A stretch of 64,000 nucleotides of DNA from Fulvivirga maritima (GCF_021389955.1 NZ_CP089980.1:371501-435500), one strand, 5' to 3'. Shown: positions 45,683 to 55,256, numbered from the stretch's first letter. Numbers and translations: made by a program. Notes: generated from the letters alone by a model not told the origin.

Positions 45683-47509
45683 ATGTTAAGACTTACAGAA
45701 TCACAGATAAAAAAGAAAATCGACTTCATCGAAAACTACATTAAAGCGGCCAACGCAGCAGATGGCTCCACAGTAGATGCTAATGCCAATGTTACTTCCA
45801 AAAACATTGCTACCATGGAAGCTGAGCTGAATAAGGATATTAACATACAGGTCAACAGGCAACTGGTTTCTAATAAAATCGGAGAGCTTTTTGGGCAGGA
45901 GCTGGCCAATGAGTACCTGAGGCAAATTGAGAATCATGAGATTTACATTCATGACGAAACTTCTCTTAAGCCTTACTGCGTATCCATCAGCATGTACCCG
46001 TTCTTGCTCCACGGCCTTACACAGCTAGGCGGAGAAAGCCAGGCCCCAAAACACCTGGAAAGCTTCTGTGGAGAGTTTGTTAACCTGGTATTTGCTGTAA
46101 GCTCTCAGTTTGCTGGTGCTTTAGCCACAGTAGAGTTCTTGCCCTACTTTGATTATTTTGCCCGTAAAGATTATGGAGACAATTATCTGGAAACTGCCAC
46201 TGATATTGTTGCTAACCACATGCAACATGTAGTATATGCTATAAATCAACCTGCTGCTGCACGAGGCTACCAATCTGTATTCTGGAATATATCAGTGTAT
46301 GACCAACCCTATTTTGAAAGCATTTTTGCTGATTTCGTATTCCCTGATGAGAACATGACCAGACCCAACTGGGAAAGCGTGAAAAGACTGCAGCAATTTT
46401 TCTTAAGCTGGTTTAACCAGGAAAGATCAAGAGCCATACTCACCTTCCCGGTAGTAACGGCGGCCATGCTCATTAAAGACAATAAACCGGTAGATAATGA
46501 GTTTGCCGATATGTGCGCCAAAGAGCTTAGCGAAGGAAATGCCTTTTTCATTTATCAATCAGAAAACGCTGATAGCCTTGCCTCTTGCTGCAGGTTAAGA
46601 AATGAGATCAGTGAAAATACTTTTAGCTACTCATTAGGCGCCGGCGGGGTTTCTACGGGTTCTATTAATGTGATTACCTTAAACATGAACCGGTTGATTC
46701 AGCTGGGAAAATCTGTAGAAGAAGAGATCCATAAAATTCATAAATACCAGGTAGCTTACCGCAAGCTGATGGAAACTTATCTGGAAGCCGGCATGCTACC
46801 CGCGTATACGGCAGGGCTCATCTCGCTAGACAAACAGTTTCTCACCACCGGTATTAATGGTATGGTAGAAGCCGCGGAGAGCTGTGGAATAGAACCTGGC
46901 AACAATGATGAATATAAGGCCTTTGTTAAAGACATCCTTAAAACCATTTATGATGCTAATAAGGAAGCTAAAAAGACTTTCGGTTATATGTTTAATACAG
47001 AATTTGTACCGGCAGAAAATCTGGGAGTTAAAAATGCCAAATGGGATAAGCAAGATGGTCTTTCTGTAAATCGGGAGTGCTATAATTCTTATTTCTACCG
47101 GGTAGAAGATGAATCTATAAACTTGCTGGATAAACTAATGCTTCATGGTAAAGAGTTGGTGACTTACCTGGATGGAGGTTCTGCCTTACACATTAATCTG
47201 GAGCAAGCTCCTAATAAAGAAGCTTTCAGAAAATTAATAGATGCCGCTGCCCTTGCAGGGTGTAACTACTTCTGTTTCAATATTAAAATAACCATTTGCA
47301 ACACCTGTAACCATATAGATAAGCGAACCCTTACTGCGTGTAACAGCTGTGGCTCACATGACATTGACTATGGCACCCGGGTAATTGGTTATCTCAAAAG
47401 AGTTTCATGCTATAGTAGCGATCGCCAAAAAGAACATAACATGAGGCACTATCACAGACAAAAAAGTACTGTAAACAAAGCTGAGCCGGTTGAAGCTCAA
47501 GCTGTTTAA
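45683..47509 (+). CDS. nrdD: Anaerobic (class III) ribonucleoside-triphosphate reductase (NrdD), without ATP-cone
   Basis: NrdD makes deoxyribonucleotides without oxygen. The 608-residue protein starts near the catalytic domain (ITKxxx-free opening LTESQIKKKIDFIENYIKAA, then NANVTSKNIATMEAELNKDI), so the usual ~90-residue N-terminal ATP-cone is absent. The C-terminus has the zinc site (ICNTCNHIDKRTLTACNSCG) and glycyl-radical segment (GTRVIGYLKRVSCYSSDR). SLASCCRLRNEI holds the likely active-site cysteines. Cone-less forms such as phage T4 NrdD are known. The protein lets the cell replicate in low oxygen. Confidence 0.94.
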   Translation: MLRLTESQIKKKIDFIENYIKAANAADGSTVDANANVTSKNIATMEAELNKDINIQVNRQLVSNKIGELFGQELANEYLRQIENHEIYIHDETSLKPYCVSISMYPFLLHGLTQLGGESQAPKHLESFCGEFVNLVFAVSSQFAGALATVEFLPYFDYFARKDYGDNYLETATDIVANHMQHVVYAINQPAAARGYQSVFWNISVYDQPYFESIFADFVFPDENMTRPNWESVKRLQQFFLSWFNQERSRAILTFPVVTAAMLIKDNKPVDNEFADMCAKELSEGNAFFIYQSENADSLASCCRLRNEISENTFSYSLGAGGVSTGSINVITLNMNRLIQLGKSVEEEIHKIHKYQVAYRKLMETYLEAGMLPAYTAGLISLDKQFLTTGINGMVEAAESCGIEPGNNDEYKAFVKDILKTIYDANKEAKKTFGYMFNTEFVPAENLGVKNAKWDKQDGLSVNRECYNSYFYRVEDESINLLDKLMLHGKELVTYLDGGSALHINLEQAPNKEAFRKLIDAAALAGCNYFCFNIKITICNTCNHIDKRTLTACNSCGSHDIDYGTRVIGYLKRVSCYSSDRQKEHNMRHYHRQKSTVNKAEPVEAQAV

Positions 47510-47553
47510 ACAAGAAACTGCTGTTTTAGCACCATTCTTTATTGTTGATTATC

Positions 47554-47593
47554 GGGAAAGTAGGACGACTTAGTCTTGCTTTCCCTTTTTTTA
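47554..47593 (+). terminator. Terminator after nrdD
   Basis: GGGAAAG and CTTTCCC form a stem around a loop that itself holds GACT/AGTC; eight T's follow. It lies 45 bp after the nrdD stop and just at the end of the convergent ankyrin gene. Confidence 0.75.
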
Positions 47594-48085
47594 TTCTTTT
47601 ACTAAGGTCTTAATCAACTCCACCATACTTTCATTTCCTTGTTGTGCTGCCAGGTCTATAGGGCGCATGCCTCTGACATCCTGATCATATAAACTGGCGC
47701 CATGAGCTACCAACTTTTTCACAATACTTTCATGACCAAACATAGCAGCAAAGCCTAGTGCAGTACCTCCATTACCATTTCTTACGTCTACATCTGCGCC
47801 TCGCTCTAAGAGCAGATCAACTATTGGCTCAAAGCCTTTAAAACAAATACCCATAAGAGCAGTGTTACCTGAAGCATCCTGATGGTTAATATCTGCTCCA
47901 TGATCTAACAACAGCTCCGTCAATTTAGCATTACCATGATACGTGGCCAATATGAGAGGACTGTAGCCTTTAGCATCATTAGCGTTTACCGATTCACCAC
48001 TTTCTAATAGACTTAAAGTAGTATCATAATCCTGATTTCTGACGGCATTAAATAAAGGTGACGGTTTAGATTGGGTAGTTTGCAT
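47591..48085 (-). CDS. Ankyrin-repeat protein, divergent from catalase
   Basis: This 164-residue protein consists of about four to five ankyrin repeats (NANDAKGYSPLILATYHGNA, DINHQDASGNTALMGICFKG, DVDVRNGNGGTALGFAAMFG, SLYDQDVRGMRPIDLAAQQG). It has no clear signal peptide, so it is cytoplasmic. It diverges from the katE-type gene across a 164-bp gap. In Pseudomonas aeruginosa an ankyrin protein (AnkB) next to katB supports catalase activity (established), so a similar link is plausible here, but not shown. Confidence 0.92.
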   Translation of the reverse strand: MQTTQSKPSPLFNAVRNQDYDTTLSLLESGESVNANDAKGYSPLILATYHGNAKLTELLLDHGADINHQDASGNTALMGICFKGFEPIVDLLLERGADVDVRNGNGGTALGFAAMFGHESIVKKLVAHGASLYDQDVRGMRPIDLAAQQGNESMVELIKTLVKE

Positions 48086-48095
48086 AGCTCTTTAA

Positions 48096-48230
48096 TGTTA
48101 TTTTTAGAGGATAACACCAGCTCTTGTAAACTGTTTGATTAGTATTCCCTATACAGTATTTATAATAACTATAAGTTTTCTAATATCAAATCAATAACAT
48201 TAGGATAGTTGATATGTTATCCCTGATAAC
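48096..48230. promoter_or_regulatory. Paired GTTAT/ATAAC inverted repeats in the ankyrin-katE promoter region
   Basis: TGTTAT-N9-ATAACA (48096-48116) lies next to the ankyrin gene start and GTTAT-N5-ATAAC (48216-48230) lies just upstream of the katE start. The shared half-site suggests one regulator controlling both genes, for example an oxidative-stress regulator. The match to OxyR is poor, so the regulator is unknown. Confidence 0.4.
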
Positions 48231-48249
48231 TAACCAAACTAAACCTCTA

Positions 48250-50331
48250 ATGGACGATAAAAGCAAACAACTAAAAAATCACACTAAAGACAGCGGTGAA
48301 AAGCTGACCACCAACCAGGGAGTAAGCATTAACGATAATCAGAACACAGCCTCCGCCGGAGAAAGAGGCCCTTCCCTACTCGAAGACTTTATTATGCGCG
48401 AAAAGATCACTCATTTTGATCATGAACGCGTACCCGAAAGGATAGTACACGCCAGAGGTTCCGGTGCACATGGTTATTTTGAAGCTTATGACAACTGTGA
48501 AGATATTACCAAAGCTGATTTCCTTAAAAAAGGCAAGAAAACACCTGTATTTGTAAGGTTTTCTACCGTAGCTGGTTTCAGAGGCTCGGCTGATACCGCC
48601 AGAGACGTGCGCGGCTTCGCTATTAAATTTTATACCGAAGAAGGAATTTTTGATATGGTAGGAAACAATATCCCTGTGTTCTTTATACAGGATGCCATTA
48701 AGTTTCCTGACCTTATCCACGCCGTGAAGCCTGAACCTCATAATGAGGTGCCGCAGGCAGCATCAGCCCATGATAACTTCTACGACTTTATATCGCTAAC
48801 GCCAGAAGCCATGCACATGATGATGTGGGTGATGTCTGACCGAGCCATACCCAGAAGTTTTGCCATGATGGAAGGCTTCGGTATACATACTTTTAGATTT
48901 ATCAATAAAGCAGGCGAATCTCACTTGGTGAAATTTCATTTGAAGCCAAAACTGGGAGTTCATGGTCTGGTATGGGATGAGGCGCAAAAGCTGATGGGTA
49001 ACGACCCTGATTTCCATAGAAAAGACCTGTGGGAAGCCATAGAAGATGGGCATTTCCCTGAATGGGAATTTGGAGTGCAAGCCATAAAAGAAGGCGAAGA
49101 AGATAAACTCAGCTTCGATGTGTTGGATGCTACTAAAATATGGCCAGAAGAAGAAGTGCCTGTGCGAATGCTGGGTAAAATGGTATTAGACCGAAACCCT
49201 GATAACTTCTTTGCAGAGACAGAGCAAGCAGCTTTCCACCCCGGACATGTGGTGCCAGGTATTGACTTTACCAATGATCCTTTATTACAAGGTCGATTAT
49301 TTTCTTATACGGATACTCAATTGATCAGACTAGGTGGACCTAACTTCGCTGAGATCCCGATTAACAGACCGATTAATCCTACGCATAACTACCAAAGAGA
49401 TGGCTATATGCGCCAGACCATTAATAAAGGTAGAGTGAACTATGAGCCTAACTCACTGGCTGATGGAAAACCTGCTGAAGTACCTGAAGATAAAGGCGGT
49501 TATGTAAGCTATCCGGAACCTATGAGCAGCGTAAAAGTGCGAAAAAGACCAGAAAGCTTTAAAGATCATTATACTCAGGCTCGCTTGTTTGTTAACAGCA
49601 TGACGCCGCCAGAGAAACAGCACATCATTGATGCATTGAGCTTTGAATTAGGTAAAGTAGAGCATAAGCATATCCATGAGAAGATGGTAGATCATTTCAA
49701 CCATATAGATCATGATATGGCCGTGGCTATAGCCGATAATATTGGTGTGACACCGCCTACAACCAGTGCTGCTAATGAAGATTACACCAAAACTTCTGAC
49801 GCACTAAGCATGGAAAAAGGCCAAAAAGATACCATTGAAGCCCGAAAAGTAGCCATACTAGTGGCCGACGGTTTTGACGGCGCTGCAGTAGAATCACTGA
49901 CCAAATTCCTCAAAGGAGAAGGCGCTAAAGCGGAAATTATAGCCAAAAAACTAGGTATGGTAAAAGCTGCCGATGGCTCCACAATGGAGGTAGACAAAAG
50001 CTTACCTACCGTAGATGCTGTTTTATACGACTCCGTGTACTTACCAGGAGGCAGTGAAAGCGTAAACATGCTAAAAGAACAAGGTCCTATATTGTACTTT
50101 GTGAATCAGATGTTTAAGCACTGCAAAGGAATAGCCGCCACCGGTGAGGCTATTGAAATTTTAAAAGCCTCAGACATTAAAGATGTTGACTATAGCACTA
50201 CAGACTTAAAAGAAGATCAAGGCATAGTAACCGCCGGCAGTGCCAGCGATGATTTCTTCAAAGCCTATAAAAATGTGATTAAAAAGAGACACTGGAGCAG
50301 AGAAGAAAAGAAAGGAATGATCCCGGCATAA
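48250..50331 (+). CDS. katE: Large-subunit catalase (KatE/HPII type)
   Basis: KatE breaks down hydrogen peroxide. The start at 48250 (MDDKSKQLKNHTKDSGE) is preferred over an upstream in-frame ATG inside a putative operator. Of 693 residues, the catalase core has distal His67 (ERIVHARGSGAHGYFEAY) and the proximal heme Tyr353 (GRLFSYTDTQLIRLGGPNF). The C-terminal third is a DJ-1/PfpI-like domain (RKVAILVADGFDGAAVESL, YDSVYLPGGSESVNMLKEQG), the mark of clade-2 large catalases. A divergent ankyrin gene and inverted repeats precede it. Confidence 0.96.
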   Translation: MDDKSKQLKNHTKDSGEKLTTNQGVSINDNQNTASAGERGPSLLEDFIMREKITHFDHERVPERIVHARGSGAHGYFEAYDNCEDITKADFLKKGKKTPVFVRFSTVAGFRGSADTARDVRGFAIKFYTEEGIFDMVGNNIPVFFIQDAIKFPDLIHAVKPEPHNEVPQAASAHDNFYDFISLTPEAMHMMMWVMSDRAIPRSFAMMEGFGIHTFRFINKAGESHLVKFHLKPKLGVHGLVWDEAQKLMGNDPDFHRKDLWEAIEDGHFPEWEFGVQAIKEGEEDKLSFDVLDATKIWPEEEVPVRMLGKMVLDRNPDNFFAETEQAAFHPGHVVPGIDFTNDPLLQGRLFSYTDTQLIRLGGPNFAEIPINRPINPTHNYQRDGYMRQTINKGRVNYEPNSLADGKPAEVPEDKGGYVSYPEPMSSVKVRKRPESFKDHYTQARLFVNSMTPPEKQHIIDALSFELGKVEHKHIHEKMVDHFNHIDHDMAVAIADNIGVTPPTTSAANEDYTKTSDALSMEKGQKDTIEARKVAILVADGFDGAAVESLTKFLKGEGAKAEIIAKKLGMVKAADGSTMEVDKSLPTVDAVLYDSVYLPGGSESVNMLKEQGPILYFVNQMFKHCKGIAATGEAIEILKASDIKDVDYSTTDLKEDQGIVTAGSASDDFFKAYKNVIKKRHWSREEKKGMIPA

Positions 50332-50386
50332 GGGTTATTGCAAAGCTACCTTTACAGGTAGTCTTAAAAGTATAAAATTGAATTGG

Positions 50387-50434
50387 AAGCCATCGTAAGG
50401 CCTATGAGAGTAGAGTTTGCGGTGGCTTTTTTTT
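50387..50434 (+). terminator. Terminator after katE
   Basis: AAGCCATCG and CGGTGGCTT form a stem (one G-T pair) followed by eight T's. It lies 56 bp after the katE stop codon. Confidence 0.7.
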
Positions 50435-50482
50435 GTGCCTTCAATCACTTTTAACATATAAATTAAATTATTTATATTGAAA

Positions 50483-50578
50483 CTCGATTGCGATTGCAAT
50501 CTTCTAGGGCATTTGTAATGCCCTTAGCAAGCCATTTTAAATAGATTCTTTGATTTAGTAAAGAGGCATTACAAATAC
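50483..50578. repeat. Degenerate REP unit pair
   Basis: The unit holds a degenerate CGATTGCGATTGCAATC arm, a perfect-ended palindrome GGGCATTTGTAATGCCC (50507-50523), and an inverted partial GGCATTACAAATACC (50564-50578). The same blocks recur at 51.2-52.1 kb and 56.8 kb. Confidence 0.75.
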
Positions 50579-50657
50579 CTAAAAATGAGACTATTAGATA
50601 TCATTATTTTACCCGGACTTATTAGCTGTCAGCAGCAAGCATATCTACTAATAAAAC

Positions 50658-51218
50658 GTGAATAAGCACCATCTCTTACCAATCATATTTGGATCATTAT
50701 TGGTTCTGATGATCCTATTTGAAAAGTTGCTTTGGCGGACTTTTTGGATAATGCAGCCTGTACCAATTCTAATTGTAGCTGTGGGCTGTTTTTTTATTTT
50801 ATTAAATTCTTTGATCTACAAAAAAAGAAAAAATGCTATAATCATCTTAGCATCAGGCTTAATTGCAGTATTGATTTACCTTCCGAGAACTGAGCTACTA
50901 AAAAGTAAACCTGTTATTAAGGCATCCTTAATTGACGATTTAAGCGCTTTGAGATTGACTCTTAGAGAAAACCATTCTTTTGAACTTGTTCCTGAAACTT
51001 GGATGGGAACATTTGAAGAGTTTACAGGTAAATATCAAATAGATGGAAAAAGGATTATTTTCCTGGATCAGCCATATGACAATGATTTTATACCTGATAC
51101 AGTATACATTTACAAAGAAAAAATACTTCTGAACAATAATTTAAATGAACCAGACACCTCATTCTCAAATTTTTTTGATATTCAATTAAACCTGTTGGAA
51201 AAACCGGATAACAAATAA
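50658..51218 (+). CDS. Small membrane protein with C-terminal soluble domain, unknown
   Basis: This 186-residue protein has about three hydrophobic stretches (LPIIFGSLLVLMILFEKLL, VPILIVAVGCFFILLNSL, NAIIILASGLIAVLIYL) and then a soluble domain (LRLTLRENHSFELVPETWMG, KRIIFLDQPYDNDFIPDTVY). The later part resembles proteins that hold a small beta-sandwich outside the membrane. I do not recognise the family. It is flanked on both sides by REP elements, which is common for accessory genes. Confidence 0.65.
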   Translation: MNKHHLLPIIFGSLLVLMILFEKLLWRTFWIMQPVPILIVAVGCFFILLNSLIYKKRKNAIIILASGLIAVLIYLPRTELLKSKPVIKASLIDDLSALRLTLRENHSFELVPETWMGTFEEFTGKYQIDGKRIIFLDQPYDNDFIPDTVYIYKEKILLNNNLNEPDTSFSNFFDIQLNLLEKPDNK

Positions 51219-51240
51219 CATTATTTAAGCTCGATTTCTC

Positions 51241-51381
51241 GGCTCGGTCGCAATTATATTGCGATCGCAACCTTCAGGGCATTTGCAATGCCCCTATCAT
51301 GCCGTTTTAAATATGTTCTTAATTGTTGTAGCGGCATTACAAATGCCAAAAAGATGAGGCCGCAATATAATTGCGGCCAAG
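51241..51381. repeat. Inverted REP pair (BIME-like) upstream of RAYT
   Basis: The first unit has GGTCGCAATTATATTGCGAT then GGGCATTTGCAATGCCC. The second, inverted, has GGCATTACAAATGCC then GGCCGCAATATAATTGCGGC. The pair sits about 80 bp before the RAYT start. This head-to-head arrangement is typical of REP/BIME elements served by RAYTs. Confidence 0.85.
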
Positions 51382-51462
51382 CCTAAATTACGGCCAAGCT
51401 TAAAGCTGTAAGTAGGGATCAGTACGCTGGCTTTTCTAGACTCTTTTTACTAATTTATTTGT

Positions 51463-52008
51463 ATGGGCAGTCGCTACAAAATTAGGGATCAGGAAGGATT
51501 GTATTTTGTCACATTTACAGTGATAGGGTGGGTTGATTTATTCATTCGGAATACTTATCGCGATTGTATTATGGAGTCTTTAGAATACTGTAGACAGTCA
51601 AAGGGCTTGAATATACATGCCTTTGTTATTATGACCAGCCACGTGCACTTAATATTAAGTTCCAGGGAAAGCCATAACTTGGTGGATACCATACGTGATT
51701 TTAAAAAATTTACCTCAAAGAGATTGATTAATCTGATAAAGTCAGAGCTTGAAAGTAGACGAGAATGGATGCTTAACAAACTTGAGTATGAAGCAAAGCG
51801 CACTGAAAGAGGACGTGATTACATACTTTGGAGAGAAGGTTATCATGCCAAGCAGATTGAAACTAATAAATTTTTGGATCAGAAATTAAATTACATACAC
51901 AAAAATCCTGTCGTTGCTGGTTTCGTAAGCAGGGAAGAAGATTTTTTATACAGTAGCGCTAGAAATTATTGCGGTGAAATTGGAGTAATAGAGGTGGACT
52001 TACTTTGA
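51463..52008 (+). CDS. REP-associated tyrosine transposase (RAYT, Y1/HUH type)
   Basis: This 181-residue protein opens YKIRDQEGLYFVTFTVIGWV, has the HUH metal motif MTSHVHLIL (His60, His62) and the catalytic Tyr144 in LNYIHKNPVVAGFV, and ends SSARNYCGEIGVIEVDLL. These are the marks of TnpA-REP. RAYTs are single-copy chromosomal relatives of IS200/IS605 transposases that cut REP hairpins (established). REP pairs lie on both sides of the gene, and others are scattered through the window. A relic of another copy is at 22388. Confidence 0.95.
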   Translation: MGSRYKIRDQEGLYFVTFTVIGWVDLFIRNTYRDCIMESLEYCRQSKGLNIHAFVIMTSHVHLILSSRESHNLVDTIRDFKKFTSKRLINLIKSELESRREWMLNKLEYEAKRTERGRDYILWREGYHAKQIETNKFLDQKLNYIHKNPVVAGFVSREEDFLYSSARNYCGEIGVIEVDLL

Positions 52009-52010
52009 TA

Positions 52011-52075
52011 GAGCGACATTACAAATACCTAAAAGATGAGGTCGCAATTATATTGCGACCAAGCTGGGCTAACAT
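52011..52075. repeat. REP unit directly downstream of RAYT
   Basis: It contains GACATTACAAATACC and GGTCGCAATTATATTGCGAC followed by CAAGCTGGG. It starts only a few bases after the RAYT stop codon, so it might also end the transcript. Confidence 0.8.
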
Positions 52076-52627
52076 TCCCCTTATTCTCTAATAAACGGGG
52101 CAACATGTAAAGATTTTAGTTTGTATGAGTATTTAGGTATTGTATTGCGGCCTGTAAGATTTCATCTTCTCCTTTTCTAACTCCTTCTAAAGTGGCAGGT
52201 ACATAAATATCTGGTGGTATAGTAATTCCTTTGTAATCAGCGCCGTAGCGAGGCAATACCTTGATGCCTGTATAGCCAAGAGTATATTTGGATACCTTGA
52301 AAAATATAATATCTCCATTAGTTCCTGCAGAATTAGTGCCTATCACCTTACCTATATCGTAGCTTTTTATAATCTCCAAAAGACTTTCTCCATAACTAAA
52401 AGTATTATGGTTGGCAAGAAATACTTTAGGAACATTCAGGTATGGAAGTTTTGGTGTAATCTTCCATGATGTTATTGTGTCATAATCAATCCTTTTTAAA
52501 TATGGAGAAGTAAATATCGGCTGCAGCCATAAACCTGATTTTACTGGATTATTGATTAGGTGGAGACTGTCAATTCATCTCTGTCTAAACTTTGGATATA
52601 AAGAAATAATGTTTAGACTAAAGAGCA

Positions 52628-53866
52628 ATGAACAAACAAGAGAAAGAAGAATTAAAGGAAAAAGCACTTAAACAATTTTTAAAAGGAGAATCTCTATTTG
52701 GTAAGGATGGGGCTTTCAGCCCCATGTTGAAGGAGTTCTTAGAAGAAGCTCTGGAAGCAGAAATGGAGGATCACCTATCCAGTGAAGAAAAAGGACGCTC
52801 TCATGGCAATAAGCGCAATGGCAAAGGCCAGAAAACAGTTAAGAGTAGTTTAGGAGACGTTGAGATAAATACTCCTCAAGATCGTCATAGCAGCTTTGAG
52901 CCAAGAATAGTAGAGAAACGCCAGCGTATACTGGCAGACAATCTTGAGAAGCAAATAATAGCCATGTATGGGCTAGGTAATAGTTTGAGAGATATTCAAG
53001 AGCACATCAAGGAGATGTATGACACAAATATATCAACAGAGGTGTTAAGTGATATCACAGACCGAGTGATCCCTAAAGTAAAGGAGTGGCAAAATAGGCC
53101 ATTAGAATCGGTCTATTGTATTGTTTGGCTAGATGCCATGCATTTCAAGGTGCGAGATGAAGGTAAGGTGAAGCATAAAGCCCTTTATAATATCTTAGGG
53201 ATCAATAAGCAGGGCAACAAGGAGATATTGGGCATGTACCTATCAGAAAGCGAAGGAGCTAATTTTTGGCTTCAGATACTTACTGAGCTACAAAATAGAG
53301 GCTTGAAAGATATTTTGATAGCCTGCACTGATAACTTGAAAGGTTTTAGTGAAGCGATACACTCCATCTACCCACAAACAGATGTTCAACTTTGTGTAGT
53401 TCATCAGATTCGAAATAGCTTGAAATATGTAGCCAGTAAAGAACAGAAAGTGTTTATACAAGATCTTAAATTAGTTTATCAAGCAGACACAAAAGATCAG
53501 GCAGAGACTGCTTTATTAGAACTGGAAGAAAAATGGGGAAAGAAATATCCTGTGGTGATACGATCTTGGAATGATAACTGGGAACTACTTAGCACTTATT
53601 TCGATTACAGTAAACCCATAAGAAAGTTAATATACACTACAAATCCAGTGGAGGGCTTTCATAGACAAGTAAGAAAAGTTACCAAGAGTAAGGGAGCATT
53701 TACCAGTGATATGGCCTTGATGAAATTAGTTTACTTAGTTTGCAGACGTATTGAGAAAAAATGGACTTCACCTTTGCGGAATTGGGGTTTGACGGTGCAG
53801 CAATTAGCCATTAGATTTGAGGGAAGATTGGAACTGGAACTAAAAACCAGTCAAACCAAAAAATAA
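52628..53866 (+). CDS. IS256-family transposase (copy 2)
   Basis: This 412-residue protein is identical to that of copy 1, with catalytic residues at Asp169, Asp235 and Glu342. The DNA differs by synonymous changes only, which shows that both copies have been kept functional since they separated, or that they are very recent. The start ATG follows the same GTCTAAAC/GTTTAGAC hairpin as in copy 1. Confidence 0.97.
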   Translation: MNKQEKEELKEKALKQFLKGESLFGKDGAFSPMLKEFLEEALEAEMEDHLSSEEKGRSHGNKRNGKGQKTVKSSLGDVEINTPQDRHSSFEPRIVEKRQRILADNLEKQIIAMYGLGNSLRDIQEHIKEMYDTNISTEVLSDITDRVIPKVKEWQNRPLESVYCIVWLDAMHFKVRDEGKVKHKALYNILGINKQGNKEILGMYLSESEGANFWLQILTELQNRGLKDILIACTDNLKGFSEAIHSIYPQTDVQLCVVHQIRNSLKYVASKEQKVFIQDLKLVYQADTKDQAETALLELEEKWGKKYPVVIRSWNDNWELLSTYFDYSKPIRKLIYTTNPVEGFHRQVRKVTKSKGAFTSDMALMKLVYLVCRRIEKKWTSPLRNWGLTVQQLAIRFEGRLELELKTSQTKK

Positions 53867-53870
53867 AAAA

Positions 53871-53902
53871 TTCCCTCCCAGGGGCTAGCCCCTGGGAGGG
53901 AA
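53871..53902. repeat. Perfect 32-nt palindrome inside IS copy 2
   Basis: It is fully self-complementary as in copy 1, but C53877/G53896 replaces the G/C pair of copy 1. Both arms changed together, which keeps the hairpin perfect. Confidence 0.85.
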
Positions 53903-55256
53903 GCAGACAGAGATGAGCTAACACTCCCATTAGGTGTGGTAAAATTTTGGCATCTGTCATATAAGCAGGATATTTTCTTAAGTCAAATATTATACCTTGA
54001 GATGATTCTAGCTTTTCAAGACTATGCTTGAATTCTTTCCATTTTAATTGATGTAAATCAACATAATAGTAATTACCATATTTAATAATTTTATCAGTTT
54101 TCTTCAATGGAACACTTAATGTGAGGTCCAGCTTTACTAGCTTGTGATTATTTTGAGGATCAATTATTTCCAGAATTGCCGATTCTTCAGAAGACTGTTC
54201 TTTTATATATGAAAGAAGCTTTGATGCCACTTTATCGTTTTTACTAAATTCAGTTGTTGAAGACGTTACTGATGCTAACTTACTTATCCAAGTATTTACT
54301 GGTACATGATTTATGGATGCAATTACATCTCCACGATGAATATTTTCAACAACACTGGAGTCAATGGATTTAACAATTAATTGATTTTCTATATAATCAA
54401 GTCCTACCGGTTCGATTCGTGGATTGAAAGATATACTTATGGACTTTGATGAATTTATGAAAGCATGAGAGTCATTAAGGTTGGCAATAATCTCCGAAAG
54501 AATGTTTTCTGTCGATTCTTGATGTTTACTAAGCTTATATAATGCATTATAGAGCACTTCATCCCAGTTATTCTCAATTCTTTCCTGGTAGGGATAAAAG
54601 TGAACTAAAATATTCCAGACACTGATCACTGTTGCGATATTTTGAATGTCGGAAGAAGCATTAAAGTTATTATAAGTTTTAGCTATATCTTCCTTTATTA
54701 AACTTAAATCAGATATTACATAAGAATTAAACATGCATTGAATATGTTCATTTAGTTCAATGAAAGAATAGTTCAAATCATATTCATTCTTTGTTATAAG
54801 TTTTGAGCAAATTTCACTCTTATTAGACCTGGTCATTAAGCGTGTTAATAGCGGTAGTCCTTTTCTATGGAAACCTAGTCCGTTGTGTCTCCAGAATAAT
54901 ACCTTAACGGAGTCAGCTTGTAATTCAGAAGATTGAGGCGGAGAATAATTATTGAAATAAATTTTTAGTGACGGAGATGTCGATTTAAAAATATTTTTAA
55001 GCGCTATAACCAGCAGAGAGTCGTTAGGTATATCCTGAACTTCTGATAATCCAGCTTCGAGAAACTTATTCCAATTCAGGTCATGAGATTGAGGAGATGG
55101 GTGAAAATACCTGATAAAGCCATATAACTTTCCAAATACGATTGAATTAGTAATTTGCCTTTGGGTAATATTTGAAAAATCGTCAGACGAAATATCCGAC
55201 ATAGAAAATGATTTGAAGTAAATAAAAATTAAAACAAATACTACCTTAAATTTCAT

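Larger units (their letters stand above)
52563..53928 (+). mobile_element. IS256-family insertion sequence, copy 2 (1366 bp)
   Basis: The element has the same ends and length as copy 1 (19409-20774). The flanking 8-bp duplication ATTAGGTG is perfect (52555-52562 and 53929-53936). It interrupts the S41 peptidase gene in antiparallel orientation. Differences from copy 1 are four synonymous coding changes and a compensating base pair in the palindrome. Confidence 0.96.
52116..55256 (-). pseudogene. S41-family (tail-specific protease-like) peptidase interrupted by IS256 copy 2
   Basis: The N-terminal part (55256 to 53929) has a signal-like start (FKVVFVLIFIYFKSFS), a PDZ-like region (PVGLDYIENQLIVKSIDSSV, ENIHRGDVIASINHVPV) and the start of the S41 domain (YYYVDLHQLKWKEFKHSLEK). 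The IS lies at 52563-53928. The C-terminal part holds NVPKVFLANHNTFSYGES, with a probable catalytic Ser, KVIGTNSAGTNGD, and TIPPDIYVPATLEGVRKG. Joining across the 8-bp duplication gives KILPHLINNPVKSGLWLQ in frame, so the gene was intact before insertion. The truncated N-terminal product lacks the active site. Confidence 0.92.
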
